This document shows, in pieces, positions 7,799 through 14,103 of a DNA stretch of 34,800 nt; positions within the stretch are counted from its first letter, which is position 1, and each line of letters begins with the position of its first letter. The notes under the pieces are model-generated. The model was not told the origin of the DNA and ran no database searches. It was given only the letters and a program-made list of their open reading frames with translations. The position numbers and the translations under genes are program-made. The DNA lies in contig DAOUMU010000449.1 in the NCBI GenBank assembly GCA_034409055.1, positions 1-34,800 on the forward strand, read 5' to 3'. Origin of the DNA: DAOUMU01 sp034409055 (GTDB taxonomy: Bacteria > Chloroflexota > Anaerolineae > 4572-78 > J111).

Positions 7799-8785
7799 AT
7801 GATTCGTACCCTATATCACTCTCAAACCGGACAGGTTCGCACCAATTTAAGTCCAGATCAATTTGCCACGGCCTTACAAGAGCCACAGGGGTTACTATGG
7901 GTAGATTTTGTCGATGAACCACCGGGGGCCTGTGAGTCGATTTTGCAGAAAACCTTCAGTTTTCATCCCCTGGCTATCGATGATGCCCTGGCAGAGACCC
8001 ATACTCCCAAGCTGGATGACTGGGAGGAATATCTCTACCTTGTCTTACGGGCCGTTGTTTTGGAAAAGCAAAACGGTGATCAAGTTATTGCCCCGGAGTT
8101 GGATGTGTTTTTGGGTGAAAACTATATAGTCACTCATCATGATGAGGTCATTGTTGCGGTTGATCGAGTATGGTTGGTCTGCCAACAGGATAGGCACTAT
8201 TTGAAGCGAGGGAGTGGCTACTTATTGTACAAGTTGATTGACGAACTGATCGCTGATTACGTCCCGGTCGTCGAAAAATTGGACGACACCATCAACCTGA
8301 TTGAGGATCAACTTTTCGATAATCCCACGCCGGCTGCGTTAGAACATATCTTTGCCCTCAAGCGCAGCCTGCTCCATTTACGCCGCATCATCCTCCCCCA
8401 GCGGGAAGTGCTCAACAAGTTGACCCGGGACAAGTATAGGGTGATCAAGGACAAAGACCGAGTCTTCTTTAGTGACGTATACGATCACCTCGTGCGGCTC
8501 TACGACCTGATCGAGAGTATGCGCGAACTGTCGGGCAGTGCGCTGAATACCTATCTTTCGGTCGTGAACAACCGCATGAACGAGGTCATGAAAACCCTGA
8601 CCGTTATCACTACCCTCTTTATGCCCCTCTCCTTCATCGTGGGCTTCTTTGGCATGAATTTTTTCCAGGCCATGATACCGTTGAATATCTGGACGAGCCA
8701 ACCGGTCTTTGTATTGACGATGATGATTATCATACTTTTGCCAATTGGTATGTATTGGTGGATACGGCAACGCGGCTGGATGTAG
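7799..8785 (+). CDS. corA: CorA-family Mg2+/Co2+/Ni2+ channel
   Basis: A 328-residue protein with the CorA architecture: a large cytoplasmic alpha/beta N-domain (1-230), a long helix (about 230-275) and two C-terminal membrane helices. The signature GMN follows the first helix (GFFGMNFF), and the chain ends in a positively charged IRQRGWM tail. It moves Mg2+ (also Co2+ or Ni2+) passively as a pentamer. The start has an excellent AAGGAGG 6 nt upstream. It is the last plus-strand gene of the c-di-AMP-linked run and faces the pyrophosphatase gene convergently across 35 nt. That gap holds only a weak GAGAGT/ACTCTC hairpin. Confidence 0.93.
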   Translation: MIRTLYHSQTGQVRTNLSPDQFATALQEPQGLLWVDFVDEPPGACESILQKTFSFHPLAIDDALAETHTPKLDDWEEYLYLVLRAVVLEKQNGDQVIAPELDVFLGENYIVTHHDEVIVAVDRVWLVCQQDRHYLKRGSGYLLYKLIDELIADYVPVVEKLDDTINLIEDQLFDNPTPAALEHIFALKRSLLHLRRIILPQREVLNKLTRDKYRVIKDKDRVFFSDVYDHLVRLYDLIESMRELSGSALNTYLSVVNNRMNEVMKTLTVITTLFMPLSFIVGFFGMNFFQAMIPLNIWTSQPVFVLTMMIIILLPIGMYWWIRQRGWM

Positions 8786-8820
8786 GGCTTACTTGTGCTT
8801 GGAGAGTTGTATAAAAATCA

Positions 8821-9366
8821 TTACACTCTCATGCCCCGGCCGTACTTTTCCCGATAGAGATCCATAGCTCGCCGAACGGCTTGTTTGGCCGCTTCTGCCC
8901 GCTCCCAGCCTATTGGCTCAACCCTAATCCCTTCCAGGTCCTTATATACTTCAAAGAAATGGGCCACTTCTCGCAAAAAGTGCTGGGGGATATGGTCGAT
9001 GTCCAGATAATCGTCGAAAATAGGGTCACGGGCGGGTACACACAGTACTTTGTCGTCGGGCTTGTCTCGATCCTTCATCTTGAACAGACCAATGGGCCGG
9101 GCCTCGATGATACAGCCGGGAAAGGTCGGCTCGTTGATCATTACCAGGGCATCCAGGGGGTCACCATCGTCATAAAAGGTGCGGGGAATCAGGCCGTAGT
9201 CACCGGGATAGTGCAGGGAGGAGAAAAGAACCCGATCGAGCTTGACCACGCCAATCTCTTTACTATATTCGTACTTATTGCGCGAGCTTTTAGGGATTTC
9301 CACGATCACGTAAATCACCTCGGGCGCGTCGGGACCGGGGTCCAGTTGGTGCCATAAATTGATCAT
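8821..9366 (-). CDS. ppa: Family I inorganic pyrophosphatase
   Basis: A 181-residue soluble enzyme that hydrolyses PPi to two phosphates using Mg2+. The diagnostic D-G-D-P-L-D signature is at 67-72, preceded by HYPGDYGLIP, and R29/K31 lie in RNKYEY. Length matches bacterial family I enzymes. The frame is open further upstream, but ATG 9366 is preceded by AGGAGG 6 nt away, so the longer form is rejected. It is monocistronic, transcribed toward corA, with a recognisable promoter at 9401-9429. Confidence 0.95.
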   Translation of the reverse strand: MINLWHQLDPGPDAPEVIYVIVEIPKSSRNKYEYSKEIGVVKLDRVLFSSLHYPGDYGLIPRTFYDDGDPLDALVMINEPTFPGCIIEARPIGLFKMKDRDKPDDKVLCVPARDPIFDDYLDIDHIPQHFLREVAHFFEVYKDLEGIRVEPIGWERAEAAKQAVRRAMDLYREKYGRGMRV

Positions 9367-9400
9367 AATCGACCTCCTGGTTGAAAATAGATTAGGGTTC

Positions 9401-9429
9401 AATGTATCATAGAATAGGAGCATCGTCAA
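9401..9429 (-). promoter_or_regulatory. Sigma-70-like promoter for the pyrophosphatase gene
   Basis: On the minus strand TTGACG (9429-9424) and TACATT (9406-9401) are separated by 17 nt. Transcription would start about 30 nt before the pyrophosphatase ATG. This is a match by eye only. Confidence 0.5.
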
Positions 9430-9540
9430 CAGGATGAGGCATTGTTGAAAAAGTATCACATACAACCTCTTTTTGTAACAGCATTTGTAGCTTTTTTCCA
9501 CGGGTTTTGCATACCAATGTATTACAATTGAACTACATCA

Positions 9541-9722
9541 AACCAGAATTTGGCTTGCCAGCGGGGTAAAAAGTAACTTCCGCTTGATGTCGCCAGCCAG
9601 GTCGTAAAACGTAAAACGTGAAGCGTAATGACTTATCTATGGCTCACTTTTACGTTTTACGCGGTTGGATGCTTTATGAGGTTGCCTTACCGGAAGCTAC
9701 TTTTTCATTGTCAATTCTGGTT
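9541..9722. repeat. 182-bp nested foldback element
   Basis: The termini AACCAGAATT (9541-9550) and AATTCTGGTT (9713-9722) are perfect inverted repeats. Inside them AAAAAGTAACTTCCG (9568-9582) pairs with CGGAAGCTACTTTTT (9691-9705; one mismatch). In the centre the CGTAAAACGTAAAACGTG run (9603-9620) pairs imperfectly with CACTTTTACGTTTTACG (9644-9660). The flanks carry near-matching GAACTA(C)ATCA words, suggestive but not proof of target duplication. It has no coding capacity, and is MITE-like. It fills the gap between the divergent pyrophosphatase and the gene at 9796. Confidence 0.65.
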
Positions 9723-9795
9723 CTATGAACTAATCAACTGACGGAAGTAGGGGGCGCTTGACAAAAGCTAATTGTGGCTCTTTTTGAGGTGGGAG

Positions 9796-10089
9796 ATGAA
9801 CGGTGTTGAAATTGCGCAATGTGGCGATACATTGAACTTTATCTCAGGGGGCGCTCAGAGGCTATACCTGGTTGAGGTAACCCAACAAGGCACTCTCCTG
9901 GCAACCCATACGATTGAAGCTCCCGATGCATTGACGGCGATTAACCTGATCGAAAGTTATTATAGCGAACCGACCAGAGTTGAGAAGGTGTTGATTGAGG
10001 ATGAGACCGGCGACCTGCACCAGGTGATGCTTGCCAATAATTGGCATGGTTATATGTTTGAGGCTCAAGCCATCAGACCGGCGAATTGA
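9796..10089 (+). CDS. Small hypothetical protein
   Basis: About 97 residues, acidic and soluble, not recognised. It begins MNGVEIAQCGDT and has an alternating beta-like pattern (QRLYLVEVTQQGTLLATHTIEA) followed by a helix (ALTAINLIESYY) and another strand pair. A small alpha/beta domain is plausible. The ATG is preceded by GAGG at 6-nt spacing; a TTG at 9772 would add 8 residues but lacks an RBS. A TTGACA at 9758-9763 has no good -10 at normal spacing. It lies 43 nt upstream of the AI-2E-type transporter gene and may be co-transcribed. Confidence 0.6.
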   Translation: MNGVEIAQCGDTLNFISGGAQRLYLVEVTQQGTLLATHTIEAPDALTAINLIESYYSEPTRVEKVLIEDETGDLHQVMLANNWHGYMFEAQAIRPAN

Positions 10090-10132
10090 TAGATTTGACC
10101 AGGTTAGTATTGATAAGGAGTATCAAAGACGG

Positions 10133-11410
10133 ATGACAACACAATGGAGTCACTTCACCCGGGCGGTGGTCATTAGCCTCAGCTTGATTTTAATCGGTTG
10201 GCTGGTTTATGTCATCCGGCCAATCATTAATCCTCTTATTGTGGCTGCCTTATTGGCTTACATTTTGAATCCTCTGGTTGGGTTGGTTCAAACTGGGACT
10301 CGACTGGAGCGAAAGTGGGCCGTTTCCCTGGTTTATTTTTCTGGCTTGACTTTATTGATAGTGATTCCCAGTATTCTGACTCCAATAGCCATAAGACAGA
10401 TTAGAGGGCTATCAGATCATTTACTCGACATCGAAATCCATTTGGAGACAACTCTAGCCAGACCGGTCAGCATTGCTGGCCAGCAGCTTCATCTGGGGCA
10501 ACTGCTGGCTGATTTGTTGAAGGTGACCAGCGAATCGTTAACACCGGCCGCTAAAGGCGCTTTGGTTGTACTTGAAACGACCTCGACCAGCTTGGTCTGG
10601 CTGCTGGTAATCCTGGTCAGTGTTTATTATTTTTTGCTCGATTGGGAGAAGTTGCGGAACTGGCTGGTTCGTCTGGCCCCGGAGACGGCCCAGGCTGATC
10701 TCCTCAGGCTGCTGCGAGAGATAGGCACAATCTGGCAGGCTTATTTGTACGGCACCCTAGTTTTGATGCTGGTTGTGGGAGTGGTCTTCACCCTGGCCTG
10801 GTTAGCCATTGGGTTACCGGGGGCCCTGGTTTTAGGTTTACTGACCGGCTTGTTGACCGTCATCCCCGACATAGGGCCGGCAATTGCGGCTATGTTGGCG
10901 ATTCTGGTTGCTTTCTTTCAAGGCTCAGACTTGTTGCCTATCTCAAATTTCTGGTTTGGGGTGCTGGTTTTCGCTATTTACTTCGTCCTGATCCAGGTTA
11001 AGGCGATCTGGCTACGACCACGCATTATGGGACGTTTCCTACACATGAATGAGGGATTAATTTTTGTGGCCATTATTGGGGCCACGGTGTTGTGGGGGAT
11101 TCTTGGCGCGTTGATTATTGTTCCTCTTTTAGCCACGTTTGGGATCATTGGTCGCTATGTGCGCTGTCGTCTCTTGCACCTGGAGCCGTGGCCAGACATT
11201 GTTGCCTTCCCCTGCCCGGTTGAGGGGCAGCAGGGTAACGACAGGACGCAGTTAGGTTTGTTGCGACCCGAGGAGGGTCAAATGGAGGCCAACTCTGAAG
11301 CCCAGCCAGCGAATGATGGAGTGCCGTTATGGTTTGACGACACCTTGTTGATTGACAGGCCACAAGACAGGCATAGCCCACTCGAGGTCAGGCGTCCGTC
11401 GGGTCAATAA
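10133..11410 (+). CDS. AI-2E/PerM (UPF0118) family transporter
   Basis: A 425-residue integral membrane protein with the family's layout. An N-terminal membrane pair (about 10-55) is followed by an amphipathic stretch, then five or six more helices, including the LPGALVLGLLTGLLTVIPDIGPAIAA motif (about 225-250) and the LRPRIMGRFLHMNEGLIFVAIIG segment. Family members export AI-2, or act as Na+/H+ or other efflux proteins; substrate cannot be read from sequence. The last 70 residues are a polar tail unlike the core and probably cytoplasmic. ATG 10133 is chosen because AAGGAG lies 12 nt upstream and the earlier ATG at 10031 overlaps the previous gene. Confidence 0.85.
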   Translation: MTTQWSHFTRAVVISLSLILIGWLVYVIRPIINPLIVAALLAYILNPLVGLVQTGTRLERKWAVSLVYFSGLTLLIVIPSILTPIAIRQIRGLSDHLLDIEIHLETTLARPVSIAGQQLHLGQLLADLLKVTSESLTPAAKGALVVLETTSTSLVWLLVILVSVYYFLLDWEKLRNWLVRLAPETAQADLLRLLREIGTIWQAYLYGTLVLMLVVGVVFTLAWLAIGLPGALVLGLLTGLLTVIPDIGPAIAAMLAILVAFFQGSDLLPISNFWFGVLVFAIYFVLIQVKAIWLRPRIMGRFLHMNEGLIFVAIIGATVLWGILGALIIVPLLATFGIIGRYVRCRLLHLEPWPDIVAFPCPVEGQQGNDRTQLGLLRPEEGQMEANSEAQPANDGVPLWFDDTLLIDRPQDRHSPLEVRRPSGQ

Positions 11411-11417
11411 GCAGTAT

Positions 11418-11565
11418 AGTCTCAGTAGATCCAATTTTCAAGCTCGGAGCGGACCAGTGCGAAGACCTGTGCAGCTCCGCTGCCTCCCCGTGGGACAGTC
11501 CGCGTTTTGGCCGCTGGAGGCTTCGCACTGGTCCAGCTAGAGCAAATTTGTATGTACTGAAGTCT
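11418..11565. repeat. Palindromic element, family A, copy 2
   Basis: A long imperfect inverted repeat. The inner arms GGACCAGTGCGAAG (11451-11464) and CTTCGCACTGGTCC (11521-11534) match perfectly over 14 bp. The outer arms AGTCTCAGTAGATCCAATTT (from 11418) and AAATTTGTATGTACTGAAGT (to 11562) pair with a few mismatches. The left 20 bp closely match the element at 6890, which has a different centre. It looks like a non-autonomous MITE family with conserved ends, placed just after the transporter gene. Confidence 0.7.
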
Positions 11566-11675
11566 CAAAGTTGAGCCTAAAATCATGTCAAAAATTATAC
11601 AGACCACTCTGAAATATAACACCTTTGGTAGCTTTTTCTTACATTTTTTATACATTCGGTTGTTATACTGGGGGC

Positions 11676-11885
11676 AGGGTTACGGAAGTGCGGCAAGTCA
11701 TTGCTCAAACTGTTGAGACGAAATGAGAGCAAAATGGCTCTTTACCTCAAGATTAACGTCTTGATGGATCTCGAATATTTTGGGCAACATTGCCTAACGT
11801 AACCTCCTCCGGCCAGCCGCCGTACCAAAGATAATAATTATGCCCACAAACTATTTATTGGGTACGGCAGGCTGGCCTTTTTTAT
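11676..11885 (+). ncRNA. Candidate structured RNA or leader, unclassified
   Basis: A TATACT -10-like box (11664-11669) is followed by about 200 nt without a convincing ORF that contains several compact stems. These are AGAGC-AAAATG-GCTCT, TCAAGA-TTAACG-TCTTGA and GGCA-ACAT-TGCC, followed by a strong terminator-like hairpin and T-run. It could be a stand-alone small RNA, or a leader or attenuator for the LysW-like gene at 11950. It does not match 6S, tmRNA, RNase P or SRP features that I know. No clear -35 was seen. Confidence 0.4.
11811..11885 (+). terminator. Long-stem intrinsic terminator
   Basis: GGCCAGCCGCCGTACC (11811-11826) pairs with GGTACGGC-A-GGCTGGCC (11861-11877), a 16-bp stem with one bulge and a 34-nt loop. 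The T-rich run TTTTTTATT follows at once. It ends transcription upstream of the LysW-like gene, or acts as an attenuator if read-through is regulated. Confidence 0.75.
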
Positions 11886-11915
11886 TGTCACATATTGTTA
11901 CAAAAATGTTAATAC
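11885..11915 (+). promoter_or_regulatory. Possible promoter for the LysW-like gene
   Basis: TTGTCA (11885-11890) and TAATAC (11910-11915) with a 19-nt spacer lie directly after the terminator and 35 nt before the ATG at 11950. Spacing is slightly long, so confidence is low. Confidence 0.3.
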
Positions 11916-11949
11916 TCCAAAGATCGGCCTTTTTTGAGGAGGTAAAGTA

Positions 11950-12174
11950 ATGAAAGCGGATAAACGAATAGTTGTGCCCTGTCCAGATTGCGAGGAGGAT
12001 ATCTACCTGGAATCGACACCGAGAAAAGGACAGAAAGTCACCTGCCCGAATTGTTGGGCTTATCTGGAGGTAATTAGCCTAGACCCCCTGAAACTGAGTT
12101 GGGAAATTGTGGAATTTGAGGAAGATTGGAATGTTGATTGGCAGGCGGTTGAAGGAAAAGAAAAACCGAGTTGA
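11950..12174 (+). CDS. LysW-like zinc-ribbon carrier protein, altered C-terminus
   Basis: A 74-residue protein with two CPxC knuckles, CPDC (11-14) and CPNC (32-35), and the LEVISLDPLKL segment typical of LysW/ArgW amino-group carrier proteins. LysW carries lysine/arginine intermediates on the gamma-carboxyl of a C-terminal Glu in an EDWGE tail. Here the chain instead runs EEDWNVDWQAVEGKEKPS, with no terminal Glu. The last nine codons overlap, in another frame, a GroEL gene remnant that starts at about 12149, so the native tail may have been lost. No lysine-biosynthesis gene is nearby, although ATP-grasp ligases lie at 15278 and 21817. A good RBS (GAGGAGG) precedes ATG 11950. Confidence 0.75.
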   Translation: MKADKRIVVPCPDCEEDIYLESTPRKGQKVTCPNCWAYLEVISLDPLKLSWEIVEFEEDWNVDWQAVEGKEKPS

Positions 12175-12262
12175 AGATGCATTGAGCACCATCCGGCCTG
12201 CTGTTGAGAAAGGCATCGTTCCCGGTGGTAGTGTGGCCTTAAACGTTAGTCCAACATTATAA
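12149..12262 (+). pseudogene. GroEL (chaperonin) fragment
   Basis: Read in the frame from 12149, 37 codons give LKEKKNRVEDALSTIRPAVE and then KGIVPGGSVAL before a TAA at 12260-12262. This matches the highly conserved GroEL block around residues 388-425 (KEKK.RVEDAL.ATRAAVEEGIVPGGGVAL). No GroEL homology precedes or follows it. It is a remnant with no start codon, and it overlaps the last nine codons of the LysW-like gene in a different frame. Confidence 0.85.
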
Positions 12263-12312
12263 GGGGTTATCACGAGTGTTGACACCCCATCAATGATGAC
12301 AATATCCGTACC

Positions 12313-12338
12313 GTAGGGCAAACTTAAGTTTGTCCTAC
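12313..12338. repeat. 26-bp palindrome
   Basis: GTAGGGCAAACTT followed by AAGTTTGTCCTAC is a near-perfect 26-bp palindrome (one G-T pair). It sits 27 nt upstream of the kinase-like gene and could be a REP-type element or an operator. A TTGACA (12279-12284) lies just upstream with a poor -10, so a promoter here is uncertain. Confidence 0.5.
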
Positions 12339-12365
12339 AAGGTCTATTTACAGAGAAGAGGTAAA

Positions 12366-13028
12366 ATGTCTATCATCACTATTTCTCGGCAAGTTGGTAG
12401 TGGAAGTGAGCAGGTTGCAACCCGGATTGCTGAGCTTCTGGGGTATCGTTATTTTGATAAGAGCCTTATGACCCAGGTTGCTGCTGAGATAGGGCTATCG
12501 GAGAATGAAGTGGTTGATTTCTCCGAAGGACACTATAAGGCAGTAACTTTTGTAGAGCGTCTGTTAGGCTCCCGTTCCCATATCGTGGCCCAGGTTTCAA
12601 CTCGGAGACGGGACAGTACCGGGGCAGAAACGCTCAGCATGGAGCAACTGAATGAGGCTTATTGTATTGATCTGATTCGAACGACCATTCGGGCCGCGTA
12701 TGAGCGGGGCAATGTGGTCATTTTAGGTCGGGGGGGACAGGCCATTTTGCAGGACCTGCCCGGCGTATTTCATGTGCGTATCGAGGCGCCTATGGAGGCT
12801 CGTATCCTCCGAATGCAGGCCGAAAAGAGAATGAGTGCCGCAGCGGCCCGTGAATGGGCTATCGAACAGGATCGACTAACTGCCGAATACCTGAGCCGCT
12901 TCTTCAGGATACGGTGGGATGATTCTACGTTATATCATCTGGTGATTAATACTGGCAAATTGGAACTCGAAATCGCCGCCCAGTTCATTGCCAGCGCAAT
13001 TACCCAGTTACAACCTAAGCCGGTCTAA
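12366..13028 (+). CDS. Cytidylate-kinase-like family protein
   Basis: A 220-residue P-loop protein of the cytidylate kinase-like (Cytidylate_kin2) group. The N-terminus MSIITISRQVGSGSEQVATRIAE carries the family's GSGS variant of the Walker A loop (no canonical GKT/S). It is followed by LGYRYFDKSLM, VVILGRGGQAIL (about residues 116-127) and a lid-like RMQAEKRMS..AAREWAIEQDR region. Substrate specificity is unknown; members often occur without nucleotide-metabolism partners. ATG 12366 has AGAGG upstream; the longer in-frame form from 12330 would start inside the palindrome region. It lies 29 nt before the DksA-like gene. Confidence 0.85.
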   Translation: MSIITISRQVGSGSEQVATRIAELLGYRYFDKSLMTQVAAEIGLSENEVVDFSEGHYKAVTFVERLLGSRSHIVAQVSTRRRDSTGAETLSMEQLNEAYCIDLIRTTIRAAYERGNVVILGRGGQAILQDLPGVFHVRIEAPMEARILRMQAEKRMSAAAAREWAIEQDRLTAEYLSRFFRIRWDDSTLYHLVINTGKLELEIAAQFIASAITQLQPKPV

Positions 13029-13057
13029 AGGGATCACACATTTATGTAGGATGTACT

Positions 13058-13423
13058 ATGACACCCAATGGAATAATAACTTTGCAGATAGAGAAACTCA
13101 AAAAGGAACAAGAACAAACGCGTCTAAGATTGGCCCATTTACGTGAAACCATCAAGTCTGAAGTGGACCCGAGTATCGACGAAGCAGATTTCGAGCTGGT
13201 GGAGCACGAATTAACGATGGCCCTGATTCGTCGGCTGGAGTGTAGATTGAGCTCCATTGATGAGGCCTTGCAACAAATGCAGCGAGGCACCTATGGCATT
13301 TGCGAGCGGTGTGGAAAACCGATTGACCCGGCCCGGTTAGAGGCTATGCCGGAGACCACGCTCTGTTTGCAGTGCAAGCTCATTGTCGAACAACAAGCAC
13401 GGTTACGTCCGAGAGAGGCTTGA
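13058..13423 (+). CDS. DksA/TraR-type zinc-finger protein
   Basis: A 121-residue protein with an N-terminal helical coiled-coil half (residues 5-75, rich in E, K and R) and a C-terminal C4 zinc finger CERC...CLQC in the GTYGICERCGKPI context typical of TraR/DksA. DksA proteins enter the RNA polymerase secondary channel and modify initiation with ppGpp. The DksA coiled-coil tip Asp pair cannot be assigned with certainty here. The stop codon lies inside the following terminator stem. Confidence 0.88.
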   Translation: MTPNGIITLQIEKLKKEQEQTRLRLAHLRETIKSEVDPSIDEADFELVEHELTMALIRRLECRLSSIDEALQQMQRGTYGICERCGKPIDPARLEAMPETTLCLQCKLIVEQQARLRPREA

Positions 13424-13476
13424 TTTACTGAGCGACCAGTCATTACTGACTCGAGGCAGTAAATCAAGCCTTTTTG
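13416..13476 (+). terminator. Intrinsic terminator overlapping the DksA-like stop
   Basis: AGGCTTGATTTACTG (13416-13430) and CAGTAAATCAAGCCT (13457-13471) form a perfect 15-bp stem followed by TTTTT. The loop holds a second small hairpin (AGTCA-TTAC-TGACT). The left arm begins inside the last codons of the DksA-like gene. Confidence 0.85.
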
Positions 13477-13596
13477 AATCAAATTTATCAAAAAATAGGG
13501 TTTCCAAGAATAAGTTCGTGGTTGTACAGACCAAGTTCGTCTTTGGTCAAAAATCCGAAGTTATTTCCGGACAAATGCAAAGAGGAATAATACCTG

Positions 13597-14022
13597 ATGA
13601 AGCGAGAATTAGTTAAAGACTGGATGACCCCTGATGTCGTGACGATCTATCCGGACACGACCTTACCCCAGGCACACCGCCTGATGACCGAAAAAGGGAT
13701 TCGGCGTTTACCCGTGATGAAGAACGGGCGTCTGGTAGGAATTATCACGCGTGGCGATATCCGGGAGGCAGAGCCCTCGGACGCGACATCGTTGAGCATT
13801 TGGGAGTTGAACTACCTGCTGGCCACCTTGAAGGTTAAGGAGATTATGACCCCTAATCCGATTACCGTCTCCCAGGAGGCGACGATTAGCGAGGCGGCGC
13901 AGGTCATGTTGAATAACAAAATTAGCGGTTTGCCAGTAGTTGATGGGTCTGGAAAGGTGGTGGGCATCATTACCGAGTCGGATATTTTCCGCCTGGTGGT
14001 TCAAGAATGGAGCAAGCTATAA
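13597..14022 (+). CDS. CBS-domain pair protein
   Basis: A 141-residue protein made almost wholly of two CBS motifs (about 8-62 and 78-138). Each has the WMTPDVVTIYPDTTL/IMTPNPITVSQEATI start and a GI[IV]T..DI end. CBS pairs bind adenosyl nucleotides (AMP, ATP, c-di-AMP, SAM) and sense energy or second messengers. As a stand-alone protein it may regulate a partner. Binding of c-di-AMP is a plausible but unproven idea given the cyclase at 3952. The start is ATG 13597, with AGAGGA upstream. The preceding 125 bp has no clear feature beyond the upstream terminator. Confidence 0.9.
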   Translation: MKRELVKDWMTPDVVTIYPDTTLPQAHRLMTEKGIRRLPVMKNGRLVGIITRGDIREAEPSDATSLSIWELNYLLATLKVKEIMTPNPITVSQEATISEAAQVMLNNKISGLPVVDGSGKVVGIITESDIFRLVVQEWSKL

Positions 14023-14103
14023 CTATGCCCTCAAAATAAAATATGTCAATAGTTTGCCAGAAGTAAGATTTTCTATGCCTGAGTTGGCTTACGAGGTAGC
14101 CCA

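Noticed and set aside
11950..12174. Annotating this gene as true lysW in lysine or arginine synthesis
   Set aside because: The C-terminal Glu tail is absent and no lysX, lysZ, lysY or lysK-like neighbours exist; only LysW-like is justified.
12079..12321. 80-codon minus-strand reading frame opposite the LysW-like gene and GroEL remnant
   Set aside because: Its first third is antisense to the short intergenic region and the rest mirrors coding sequence on the plus strand. No family recognised.
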